Shown here in pieces: positions 1-7,565 of a stretch of 64,000 nt of DNA; positions within the stretch are counted from its first letter, which is position 1, and each line of letters opens with the position of its first letter. The position numbers were made by a program, and so were the translations under genes. The notes under the pieces are model-generated. The model searched no databases. It was not told the DNA's origin and saw only the letters and a program-made list of their open reading frames with translations. Source of the DNA: JAFGVL01 sp963663245 (lineage in GTDB: Bacteria > Bacteroidota > Bacteroidia > Bacteroidales > Paludibacteraceae); NCBI GenBank assembly GCA_963663245.1, contig OY760143.1:2108001-2172000 (forward strand), read 5' to 3'.

Positions 1-64
1 TGATTCTTTTTGATAAAAGAATCATTATTTCTTTAGGTGATTTTTGATCTCCATACTTTCCCAT
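1..64 (-). CDS. 5' end of an unidentified gene running off the left edge
   Basis: Reading leftward from an ATG at 64-62 the frame stays open to the window edge for 21 codons, beginning MGKYGDQKSPKEIM. A TAnnTTTG-type -7 element sits about 25 nt upstream (87-94), which supports a real start with a short leader. Too little protein is visible to assign a family. The frame includes the small hairpin at 1-24, so that hairpin is coding sequence if the gene is real. Confidence 0.45.
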   Translation of the reverse strand, partial: MGKYGDQKSPKEIMILLSKRI

Positions 65-86
65 AACTACTCATAGATTTAGAATA

Positions 87-94
87 CAAAGATA
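87..94 (-). promoter_or_regulatory. -7 promoter element for the left-edge gene
   Basis: On the minus strand this reads TATCTTTG, an exact match to the Bacteroidota -7 consensus TAnnTTTG. It lies 23 nt upstream of the ATG at 64. I see no clear TTG at the -33 position. The palindromes at 108-184 lie immediately upstream of it. Confidence 0.5.
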
Positions 95-107
95 AGAATA
101 TTACACT

Positions 108-135
108 AAAAATAGCTATCATAATAGCTATTTTT
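108..135. repeat. Perfect hairpin, 12-bp arms
   Basis: Arms 108-119 and 124-135 are exact reverse complements around a 4-nt loop, sharing the core ATAGCTAT with the larger palindrome that follows. It is AT-rich and lies upstream of a minus-strand promoter. It could be an operator, a cruciform-prone site or part of a mobile palindrome; the sequence does not decide. Confidence 0.6.
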
Positions 136-140
136 AATTT

Positions 141-184
141 ATTTGGCTATTTATAGCTACTATAGTAGCTATAAATAGCCAAAT
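141..184. repeat. 44-bp perfect palindrome
   Basis: Bases 141-162 are the exact reverse complement of 163-184 with no spacer. The central part repeats the TAGCTA motif of the hairpin at 108-135. A perfect palindrome of this length without a loop is more typical of mobile or replication-related palindromes than of a terminator, and no T-tract follows. Confidence 0.75.
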
Positions 185-200
185 ACTATCCTTCAAATAC

Positions 201-616
201 GAGAACCTTAGTCAACAAGAAGTGTTTGATTGATGTCAGTCAACGGGCAACAAATAAATGACTGAGACTCTCGAAGACCCTGTTTGTTTTTAGTGTTGAG
301 TAAAGGTGACTGAACCCTGCTGTCGCACGATTGCATCGTGTGATTTATCAAGTTAGTACTTTATTAATTTATCTACTTGTTTTACCACACGATGGAATCG
401 TGCGGAAGCAGTGAGAACCTTAGTCAACAAGAAGTGTTTGATTGATGTCAGTCAACGGGCAACAAATAAATAACTGAGACTCTCGAAGACGCTGTTTGTT
501 CTTGGTATTAAGTAAAGGTGACTGAACCCTGCTGTCGAACAATCGTGTGATTTATCAAGTTAGTACTTTATTAATTTATCTACTTGTTTTACCACACGAT
601 GGAATCGTGCGGAAGC
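201..616. repeat. Tandem duplication of a ~0.2-kb non-coding unit
   Basis: Unit 1 (201-409) and unit 2 (413-616) are nearly identical; unit 2 has a 5-nt deletion in its left REP-like arm and a few substitutions. Each unit has an imperfect stem (around 201-214 with 259-272 in unit 1) and ends in a REP-like inverted pair. I found no convincing reading frame in either strand. A structured RNA or a non-autonomous mobile unit are both possible. Confidence 0.75.
324..404. repeat. REP-like inverted pair (CGCACGAT family), copy 1
   Basis: The 19-mer at 324-342 and the one at 386-404 are reverse complements except at the centre, and each is itself a palindrome (CACGAT...ATCGTG). This is the head-to-head layout of REP pairs (BIME-like). 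The second tandem unit carries the same pair with its left arm shortened (about 536-549) and its right arm intact (593-611). Confidence 0.65.
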
Positions 617-729
617 GGGGTGGCTTTTGTGACAGCAGTGGCTCTACAATAATCAACAAACTTACTTTTTTCAAATACAGCAACTCTACTTAAGAATAGA
701 GGTAGAGAAATGTTATTACGCCCCCGCTA

Positions 730-859
730 CCGCACGATTCTATCGTGTGGTCTAATAAAACTAAAGAACAGCATAACAAGCATATGCTGTTTTTTATTTT
801 CTAAAAGAAGATTAAACAGTATCTTTGTTGAATGTTTTCCACACGATGCAATCGTGCGG
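730..859. repeat. REP-like inverted pair (CGCACGAT family), copy 3
   Basis: The 21-mers at 730-750 and 839-859 are reverse complements apart from two central bases and match the arms of the pairs at 324-404 and 593-611. Between them is a small hairpin (767-774 with 784-791). The right arm begins 18 nt past the patatin stop codon and may also act as its 3' hairpin. Confidence 0.65.
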
Positions 860-877
860 CAACGGAGAGGATAAAAA

Positions 878-1684
878 TCAAATCCGCCTCGCCAATCTTA
901 ACAACTCCGGATTTTTCTTTATATACTGATGGGTGTAGATATAGCCAATTTCAATAATTTCATTGTATTTATCAAAGCTAAATTCATTGTGCTTTTTTAT
1001 AGCTGGAGACTCTATTAAAAAATCACATAAACGCCTCCCTTCATCTGAATTTAAATGTTCAACAGCCCTAATTGAGAGAGATAAGACTTCTGTTTTGCTC
1101 GTTATTTTAGGTTTTACATAATAAGGTAACACATCTACTCCTATTAACACATCACATTTTTTTCTGAGTACTTGTGCTGGCATATTATTAAAAAGGCTAC
1201 CATCTACATATGTTGTATCACCAATATTATTAGCTTCAAAAACACCTGGTATAGAGGCAGAAGCAACCACATACTCATGCAACAAATCGCCTTCTCCAAT
1301 AATTTCCCATTCAGCTTTATTTAGATTTGACACACACACATAAAACTCTTTTTGAAGCTCATTAAAATTATTGTGTTTTACGTAGTCTTTCAAGAGCTTT
1401 CTCAACACATGTTGATCAGATATACCTGTAGAAGACAACACCGGTCTGATGATATCTGAGAGCTTAAATACCTTCTCATTTCTAATTTCTTTAATAATCT
1501 CATTGGGTTTAACACCTTCAGCATACAATACCCCAACAATAGCTCCCATACTACTACCTGATATTACATCAGGACAGATGCCATTTTCTTCCAAAGCCTG
1601 TAATACACCTACATGCGCATATCCAAGAGCTCCTCCTCCACTAAGGCATATTCCTATTTTGGGCCACTTTATTTTTTCATACAT
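878..1684 (-). CDS. Patatin-like phospholipase family protein
   Basis: A 268-residue patatin-fold lipid acyl hydrolase. The oxyanion-hole glycines are at residues 16-21 (GGGALG), the nucleophile elbow GSSMG at 43-47 with Ser45, and the catalytic dyad aspartate in VDGS at about 160-163. There is no signal peptide, so it is probably cytosolic or peripheral to the membrane. Length fits the short bacterial RssA/YlbK-type members. Its ATG overlaps the stop codon of the upstream amylase gene in a TAATG arrangement, which suggests coupled translation. The lipid substrate cannot be told from sequence. Confidence 0.9.
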   Translation of the reverse strand: MYEKIKWPKIGICLSGGGALGYAHVGVLQALEENGICPDVISGSSMGAIVGVLYAEGVKPNEIIKEIRNEKVFKLSDIIRPVLSSTGISDQHVLRKLLKDYVKHNNFNELQKEFYVCVSNLNKAEWEIIGEGDLLHEYVVASASIPGVFEANNIGDTTYVDGSLFNNMPAQVLRKKCDVLIGVDVLPYYVKPKITSKTEVLSLSIRAVEHLNSDEGRRLCDFLIESPAIKKHNEFSFDKYNEIIEIGYIYTHQYIKKNPELLRLARRI

Positions 1685-3348
1685 TATAAAGTAATTTTTA
1701 TAACAACGCCATTATACTTAGGTATATCTAATTGAAATTTTAATTCTGGAGAAAGAGTTTGAGTAAACTGTTCTCCTGTAAGTAGGTTCTTACATTTTGC
1801 ATTTTCTTTAGTAGCCAGATTTAAGAATTCAAAAGCCTCTCTTGAAATATTAATTCCAACAGAGACATCTTTATCATTAAAATTAGCTACAACTAAAAGC
1901 AAGTCATTGTTGTATTTTCTTATAAAAGCAAACTGTTTTTGTGGACTAAAAGACTCATTCTCATAATTCAGCCACATCAAATCATAAGAAGTTCCTTTTT
2001 CAAAAGCCTTCTCTTTTAATCTTAGTGTAAGTAGTTTCTTATAAAAAGCTTTTAGCTCTTGCTGAGATGCGCTTAATGACTTATCAGAAAACTTTCCTTT
2101 TACCCAAGCACGAATACCATCGACACTCCAATAATCAAAAATTGTAGTACGACCATTTTCACCACTAAACCCTTCTGCTTCCATCCCTGCCTCTCCTAAC
2201 TCTTGTCCGAAATAAACCATAAAAGGAGAGTTAGTAAACAAAGCGCTTACTATCATTGCTGGAATTGCTTTTGTTGGGTCGCCAGCAAAATAATCAGATG
2301 CAATTCTTTGCTCATCATGGTTCTCTAAGAAGTTCAGCATATGGGGCTGAATATCATTAACAGATTGCCAACAAGGAGTTATATCTGCCGCCCATTTCCC
2401 TTGATTACAAGTAATATCGCGCAAGGTATCATACAGACCTACTTTATCATATAAATAATCAAATTTCCCTGTATGAATATAATTACGATATTCAGAAGGA
2501 TTATACACCTCTGCTATAAATATGACTGAAGGATATTTTTCTTTGATTTGTGGAATTACCCAAGCCCAGAAATCTACTGGTACCATTTCAGCCATATCAC
2601 ATCTAAAACCATCTACTTTTTTCTTTGCCCAAAATAATAATATATCACGCATCTTTGTCCAAGTGTCTGGCACAGGAAAGAAATGAGGCACTCCCCCTGC
2701 TTGATAATCTACGCCATAATTAAGCTTGATGGTTTCATACCAATCATCAACTCCAGGATTTGCAGTAAACTGATCATTACCTGTCGCTTTTGCTGGTGAT
2801 TCTTGATAACCTTTAGCATCAAAATGAGGGTTAAATTCTTGGTGAGGAATATAATAGAAGTTATTTTCTGGACTAAAAGCCCAATCTTTATTATCGTTTT
2901 TTCCTAAATCTTTTGTTTTTTGTGGTTTAGCATCCGACTTATATTGACGAGCTACATGGTTAGGCACAAAATCAATTAGCACTTTTAATTCTGATTGATG
3001 TGTTCTTTCAACTAATGCCTCAAACTCTTTCATCCTATTGGGCACTTTCACAGCTAAATCAGGAGCTATATCATAATAATCTTTTATAGCATACGGTGAT
3101 CCTGCTTTTCCTTTTACTACGCCTGAATGATCTGCTTTTATTTTATAAGAACTATAGTCTGTTTGTGTGGCATGTTCAATTACACCGGTATACCAAACAT
3201 GCGAGAAACCCATCTTTTTAATTTCTGAGAGAGCTTTCAAAGTGAAATCATTCAACTTCCCACAACCGTTATCAGTTATTGTACCAGCTACCTTTTTAGT
3301 TGCATTTATATTTCCAAATAAACGAGGAATTACTTGATATATATTCAT
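1684..3348 (-). CDS. GH13 alpha-amylase family glycosidase
   Basis: A 554-residue alpha-glucan-acting enzyme. Conserved GH13 regions are visible: DFVPNH at 126-131, GFRCDMAEM with nucleophile Asp251, the acid/base Glu280 in IAEVYNP, and ENHDE at 341-345. A C-terminal beta domain follows from about 460. No signal peptide is seen, so it likely acts on cytoplasmic maltodextrin or glycogen-type material. It is the first gene of a two-gene unit with the patatin-like protein, with overlapping stop and start. The exact specificity (amylase, glucosidase or transferase) is not decided by these motifs. Confidence 0.9.
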   Translation of the reverse strand: MNIYQVIPRLFGNINATKKVAGTITDNGCGKLNDFTLKALSEIKKMGFSHVWYTGVIEHATQTDYSSYKIKADHSGVVKGKAGSPYAIKDYYDIAPDLAVKVPNRMKEFEALVERTHQSELKVLIDFVPNHVARQYKSDAKPQKTKDLGKNDNKDWAFSPENNFYYIPHQEFNPHFDAKGYQESPAKATGNDQFTANPGVDDWYETIKLNYGVDYQAGGVPHFFPVPDTWTKMRDILLFWAKKKVDGFRCDMAEMVPVDFWAWVIPQIKEKYPSVIFIAEVYNPSEYRNYIHTGKFDYLYDKVGLYDTLRDITCNQGKWAADITPCWQSVNDIQPHMLNFLENHDEQRIASDYFAGDPTKAIPAMIVSALFTNSPFMVYFGQELGEAGMEAEGFSGENGRTTIFDYWSVDGIRAWVKGKFSDKSLSASQQELKAFYKKLLTLRLKEKAFEKGTSYDLMWLNYENESFSPQKQFAFIRKYNNDLLLVVANFNDKDVSVGINISREAFEFLNLATKENAKCKNLLTGEQFTQTLSPELKFQLDIPKYNGVVIKITL

Positions 3349-3359
3349 ATGAGTTTTTT

Positions 3360-4523
3360 TTACTTATTCAACCAAAGCCCTTTACTTCTATTAATTATTT
3401 TTGGCTCTCTTACTTTAGCATCAAAAGGAATAGCATTCTTCAATGCATTTGAATAGACACGGAAATAATCCACTAAAATTGTACTTCCACCAGGCACTTC
3501 AAATCCAAAAGCATCACCTTGCCTGTTAATAGTTAGTTGATCATAATAGACACACTGACCATTAATATAATAGTAAACATCTGATCCAATTTTTCTAATG
3601 CCAATTACATTGTAATCATTTACCTTTATAGAAGATTTTATCAATTCTGTATACCACCCATAAGATTCTGTATTTCCAACATACATACGTTGATTATTAT
3701 CAAAAAGACAATAATTACCTCTTATTGAAGAATTGGCATCTCCAAAGAGTAATCCACTTTGAGTAATAGCAGAAGCATCTACAATTTTAATACTTGACTC
3801 CATATAAAAATTTGATGTAGATGTAAGTTGCACTGGCCGAACAACGAGTGTTCCATATTCTCCTTTATTAAAAAAGCTGTAAACACCCCCCGAAACCGAT
3901 GCGGTATATTTGTCTGTATCTCCTAGTGGCCAAAATGCTGCTGTTAAAAATTCATCTTCAACAAGAGCTACCTCTGTTACGGCAGCAGTAAAAACTTTTG
4001 ATGCCCATGCTGGTGCAGTAGTATTTATATTAAACAACTCATCAAGATAATATTCACGACGAATACTTCTATAATTAATATTCCAGCTTCGGTTATCAAT
4101 TACTGTTCCGCCACACATCATAGATTTCCAATCACTGTTTTCTAAATAGTCATTTATATGCCTTCTGTTTAAAAGTCCGTGACCTAACTCATGAAAAATT
4201 ACATTTTCTCTTAATAAATCATATTCTTCATAATTAGCCAAATTATCCCAGTACTCCTTATCAATAACTATACGAATTGGATCTTCATAGTAACATCTAC
4301 CGGCAACATCTTCTTCCAAGTCTCCAAACTGAAGGATAAGTCCTTGTTCCTTTAGATCGAATGTTTTTCCTCTCAGAGAACCTTCGTGCAAGAAACGCTG
4401 TAAATATCCATCCAACGCACTATCTACATTATAAGTAGGATCGTCAATACAGGAACTAAAACTTAGAACAAGTCCTAATAAAAATAGGACATTTATGTGT
4501 ATTTTATTCTTCAGCATATTCAA
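3360..4523 (-). CDS. Lipoprotein with HELGH zinc-metallopeptidase motif and C-terminal LamG-like region
   Basis: A 387-residue predicted lipoprotein: hydrophobic leader and lipobox ending at Cys25 (SFSSC). Residues 111-115 are HELGH, with a further His122 and a Met-rich SMM at about 134-136 that could be a Met-turn, so a metzincin-like fold is plausible. The spacing to the third His is one residue longer than in HExxHxxGxxH. The C-terminal half resembles concanavalin/LamG-type beta-sandwiches. It starts inside the end of the upstream gene (20-bp overlap; a Met at residue 3 would shorten this). Substrate unknown. Confidence 0.65.
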   Translation of the reverse strand: MNMLKNKIHINVLFLLGLVLSFSSCIDDPTYNVDSALDGYLQRFLHEGSLRGKTFDLKEQGLILQFGDLEEDVAGRCYYEDPIRIVIDKEYWDNLANYEEYDLLRENVIFHELGHGLLNRRHINDYLENSDWKSMMCGGTVIDNRSWNINYRSIRREYYLDELFNINTTAPAWASKVFTAAVTEVALVEDEFLTAAFWPLGDTDKYTASVSGGVYSFFNKGEYGTLVVRPVQLTSTSNFYMESSIKIVDASAITQSGLLFGDANSSIRGNYCLFDNNQRMYVGNTESYGWYTELIKSSIKVNDYNVIGIRKIGSDVYYYINGQCVYYDQLTINRQGDAFGFEVPGGSTILVDYFRVYSNALKNAIPFDAKVREPKIINRSKGLWLNK

Positions 4524-5289
4524 ATTGTTTTCCGTTAAAGGTAAGTTTTTTAAATTTTCTTAAAAGAACTCCATTATTATCTGTTTGTCTTATTTTGACA
4601 ATTTTCTTATCTAGATTATATTGTATCAATTGCTTCATGTGTTTTTTCTGTGACAAGGGGTTATAAAGCACTTCTATCGAATTCATCAAAGTATCATTTT
4701 TTATAAAAACATCTATCGAGTCATTCAAAACTCCATCCTTAATCATAAATGTTTGCAGACTCTCTGAGAAATCAAAAGGGGAATAAAAGGCATGAAAATA
4801 TCCCATATAAACAGTAGAGTCTTCTCCTATATCAACTGAATGTATTGTTGAATAATATCCTTTTGGGTCATACATATCGTCGTAATTAATCATAGTATTA
4901 TAAATCTTTCCTTCAGATTCATATTGATATATATTGATAAAGAAACCCATATCTTCTTCGTCATTACCAATATACCAAGAGTAGATTCGAAATTTATTAT
5001 CCTCTGAACTGGCAATATCTATATATTTTCTTAAGGAATCAAATGGGTGACTAATCGTATTTGGCTCTGAGACAGTATAATCTAACAACATTCCTTTAAA
5101 CAAAGCATTTTCGTAATATAAAGAATCGTAAATCTCATCCTTTTCATAAAAGGAAAAGAAATGTGTTTTCCAATGATTTATTTTTCTAATGCTCTTAACA
5201 AGCTTTTTTTCAAGCAATTGAATATCTCCAGCAAAAACTGACGTTGATACTAAAAGGACTAAGCACATGCTTGTAATTTTCATTTTCAT
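4504..5289 (-). CDS. Secreted protein of unknown function
   Basis: A 261-residue protein with a clear Sec signal peptide (MKMKITSMCLVLLVSTSVFA, cleavage after about residue 20). The rest is rich in Tyr, Asp and short beta strands, with no motif I recognise. It overlaps the start of the following metallopeptidase lipoprotein, so the two are probably one transcript and may work together in the periplasm or outer membrane. A minus-strand -7 element (TATATTTG) at 5322-5329 lies 33 nt upstream. Confidence 0.6.
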   Translation of the reverse strand: MKMKITSMCLVLLVSTSVFAGDIQLLEKKLVKSIRKINHWKTHFFSFYEKDEIYDSLYYENALFKGMLLDYTVSEPNTISHPFDSLRKYIDIASSEDNKFRIYSWYIGNDEEDMGFFINIYQYESEGKIYNTMINYDDMYDPKGYYSTIHSVDIGEDSTVYMGYFHAFYSPFDFSESLQTFMIKDGVLNDSIDVFIKNDTLMNSIEVLYNPLSQKKHMKQLIQYNLDKKIVKIRQTDNNGVLLRKFKKLTFNGKQFEYAEE

Positions 5290-5599
5290 CTACACAGAAA
5301 TAAAAGTTTATCTTAGAACATCAAATATAAAACAAATAATCCACTCAAAAAGTTAAAGACCAAACAAACATCAAGAATAATATTCTTTATAAATTTAGAA
5401 GTAAAAATGAAATATCAATTAAGTTATCAACACAAAAGACAAGACACTTGACTGATTTCTAAATACATATTACATTGGCATTTCATTATTAATACTTTCG
5501 TAAGTGTTCTGTAATAATTTTGTAATATTCGTTAAGTTATTTTGTAAGTGTAAACAATTAAAAAAAACATCAATTAAGTTTAATAAAATGTATAAAATT
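5290..5599. other. Divergent intergenic region between the minus-strand secreted protein and the porin
   Basis: This 310-bp stretch carries no gene. On the left it holds a minus-strand -7 element at 5322-5329 for the secreted protein. On the right it holds the phosphate-box promoter of the porin (5499-5548). Nothing else recognisable lies between. Confidence 0.7.
5499..5548 (+). promoter_or_regulatory. Pho-box promoter of the porin
   Basis: Hexamers recur every 11 bp: CGTAAG at 5499, TGTAAT at 5510, TGTAAT at 5521, TTAAGT at 5532 and TGTAAG at 5543. The E. coli PhoB box is also built from 11-bp repeats with TGTCAT half-sites. The -7-like TTATTTTG at 5537-5544 begins 16 nt after the start of the second exact TGTAAT, the spacing seen at four other promoters in this window. 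Assignment to the PhoB-like regulator at 16645 is inference. Confidence 0.75.
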
Positions 5600-6640
5600 A
5601 TGAAAAAACTAAGCTTTTTATTGCTACTAACTATTTTAACTGCAGGCATTACAAATGCCCAAGAAGAAAAAACGGAATTTACTCCAAGTGGTAAAGCTTT
5701 CGCAAAAGTATTCTGGAACTACCATTACGACATGACACCAGACATAAACTCAGCGAGTGCTTTTGAATTAAAAAGATCTTACTTGGGTTACAGTTATAAC
5801 CTTAGCGAAGCTTTTTCTACAAAAATAACTCTTGATGTAGGCAAGGATGATGGTAGCGCTTACACTGCATTTCTAAAGACAGCTCAACTAGATTGGAAAA
5901 TAGTTAAGCCAATAAAACTCTCACTTGGTTTAATCGGGATGAAACAATTTAACGATCAAGAAAAACTATGGGGTTATCGTTATATGTATAAATCTTTTCA
6001 AGACGAACATGGTTTTGGGTCCAGCGCTGACCTTGGTGTAAACGCTGAAATTAAACTATATAAATCCCTTAAAATTAATCTGTTGGCAACTAATGGCGGT
6101 GGATATAAAAAATTACAAGACGACTATGGCATGCATCGTATTGGAGCCAATTTAGTAGCACAACCAGTAAAAGGACTAACTTTCAAAGTGTATTATGACA
6201 TAATGCCTGGAAAATACGATGTGTATGGAAATGATTCTATAATAGCAGACACTTCTACTATAAGTAACCTTGCTTTTTTTGCAGGTTATAAAACAAAAAA
6301 AATCCGCATTGGAGCTGAATATAATATGCTTAGCAATGGAAAAAAATACTCAAGTCCAGCAGAAAACCATAATCTTTCTGGCATCTCTGTTTATGCAACT
6401 TATGTAATCAATAAAAAGTTTGAGATTTTTGGAAGATTTGACCAATTAACTTCGAATAAACTATCGGGAGCTACTGACAATTGGAATAACTCCAAAGACG
6501 GAAATGCTATTATAGGCGGTGTGCAATATGCCCCTGTAAAAGGTGTAAAAATGGCCTTAAACTATCAAGGGTGGATGTATAGTGACTCTAGCAAAGATGA
6601 CGAGCCTATTGTCTATATAAACTTCGAATATAAATTCTAA
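5600..6640 (+). CDS. Outer-membrane porin, phosphate-porin-like
   Basis: About 346 residues: signal peptide ending TNAQ, then a series of alternating amphipathic strands and a C-terminal aromatic residue (EYKF), as expected of an outer-membrane beta-barrel of the porin O/P type. I prefer the ATG at 5600 (MKKLSF...) to an upstream start at 5504, which would put the Pho box inside the gene; an ATG at 5588 is also possible. Its own Pho-box promoter and its place before pstS suggest it lets phosphate or phosphorylated compounds across the outer membrane. Selectivity is not shown by sequence. Confidence 0.8.
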   Translation: MKKLSFLLLLTILTAGITNAQEEKTEFTPSGKAFAKVFWNYHYDMTPDINSASAFELKRSYLGYSYNLSEAFSTKITLDVGKDDGSAYTAFLKTAQLDWKIVKPIKLSLGLIGMKQFNDQEKLWGYRYMYKSFQDEHGFGSSADLGVNAEIKLYKSLKINLLATNGGGYKKLQDDYGMHRIGANLVAQPVKGLTFKVYYDIMPGKYDVYGNDSIIADTSTISNLAFFAGYKTKKIRIGAEYNMLSNGKKYSSPAENHNLSGISVYATYVINKKFEIFGRFDQLTSNKLSGATDNWNNSKDGNAIIGGVQYAPVKGVKMALNYQGWMYSDSSKDDEPIVYINFEYKF

Positions 6641-6656
6641 GAATAATTTACTGTAG

Positions 6657-6702
6657 TGTCATATCTGTGAAACATTTCTGTAATATCTATAACATTCCTT
6701 TG
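6657..6702 (+). promoter_or_regulatory. Pho-box promoter of pstS
   Basis: Hexamers at exact 11-bp intervals: TGTCAT at 6657 (identical to the E. coli half-site), TGAAAC at 6668, TGTAAT at 6679 and TAACAT at 6690. The -7-like TTCCTTTG is at 6695-6702, 16 nt from the start of the TGTAAT box. This is the clearest of the five boxes and anchors the interpretation, because pstS is the classical PhoB target. Confidence 0.85.
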
Positions 6703-6727
6703 TATCAAACTTTTTAAACAAATAAAC

Positions 6728-7555
6728 ATGAAAAAATTATTTCTAATTAGTATGGTAGCTATGATGCTTCCTACTTTATTAAACGCACAAAAAGTAGCGT
6801 GCAAAATTAAAGGTAGCGACACTTGTTTACCTCTTTCTCAAAAATTTGCCGAAGCTTTTATTAAGCAAAACAAAGGTTCTAACATTTCTGTAATTGGAGG
6901 TGGCTCTGGTGTAGGTTTAGCTGCTCTTGTTTCTGGAACTACAGACATTGCTCAGGCTTCTCGTAAAATGAAAATGAAAGAGAAAGTTAAACTACAAGAT
7001 GCTGGAAAAAAAGTTATCGAAACTATTATTGCTTATGATGCCCTTGCTGTAATCGTTAACCCATCTAACAAGATTAGCCAATTAACACGTGAACAATTAG
7101 AAGGTATTTTCACTGGGAAAATAACTAACTGGAAAGGTGTTGGCGGGGCTAACATGAAAATTATCGTTTACTCACGTGAAACAAGTTCTGGTACGTATGA
7201 GTTTTTCAAGAAAAGTGTTTTGAAAAAGAAAAACTATGCAAAAAGTGCTTTATTGATGCCAGCAACAGGCGCTGTTGTTCAATCAGTAAGCCAAACAAAA
7301 GGTGCTATTGGTTATATAGGCTTAGCATACTTAGAGAAAAATGTAAAAGCATTAAAAGTATCGTATGATGGAGGAAAGAAATTTATTGCTCCAAATGTAG
7401 CCAATGCCAAAAACAAAACATACCCAATTACTCGTCCTTTATACTATTACTATAATGGCGAAACAACAAAAAAGATCCAACCATTTTTAGATTTTGTTTT
7501 ATCAGCAAAAGGACAAACTATTGTAGCTGGAATAGGCTACATACCTGTTCGATGA
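6728..7555 (+). CDS. pstS: Periplasmic phosphate-binding protein PstS
   Basis: A 275-residue PBP-type phosphate binder feeding the PstCAB importer. Signal peptide of about 20 residues ending NAQ, without a lipobox, so probably soluble in the periplasm. PstS features include GSD near residue 29, GGGSGVG at 57-63, the TTDIAQASR segment and the SRETSSGTYEFF phosphate-binding segment at 149-160. It is first in a tight pstS-pstC-pstA-pstB unit (10, 5 and 1 nt gaps) and has its own Pho box. Confidence 0.95.
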   Translation: MKKLFLISMVAMMLPTLLNAQKVACKIKGSDTCLPLSQKFAEAFIKQNKGSNISVIGGGSGVGLAALVSGTTDIAQASRKMKMKEKVKLQDAGKKVIETIIAYDALAVIVNPSNKISQLTREQLEGIFTGKITNWKGVGGANMKIIVYSRETSSGTYEFFKKSVLKKKNYAKSALLMPATGAVVQSVSQTKGAIGYIGLAYLEKNVKALKVSYDGGKKFIAPNVANAKNKTYPITRPLYYYYNGETTKKIQPFLDFVLSAKGQTIVAGIGYIPVR

Positions 7556-7565
7556 TTACTTTATA

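Noticed and set aside
201..616. Possible CRISPR array because of direct repeats
   Set aside because: There are only two copies, each about 0.2 kb, with no short repeat-spacer pattern and no cas genes.
5504..5599. Longer porin start at 5504 adding 32 residues
   Set aside because: It would place the Pho-box repeats and -7 element inside the coding region and hide the clear signal peptide beginning at 5600.
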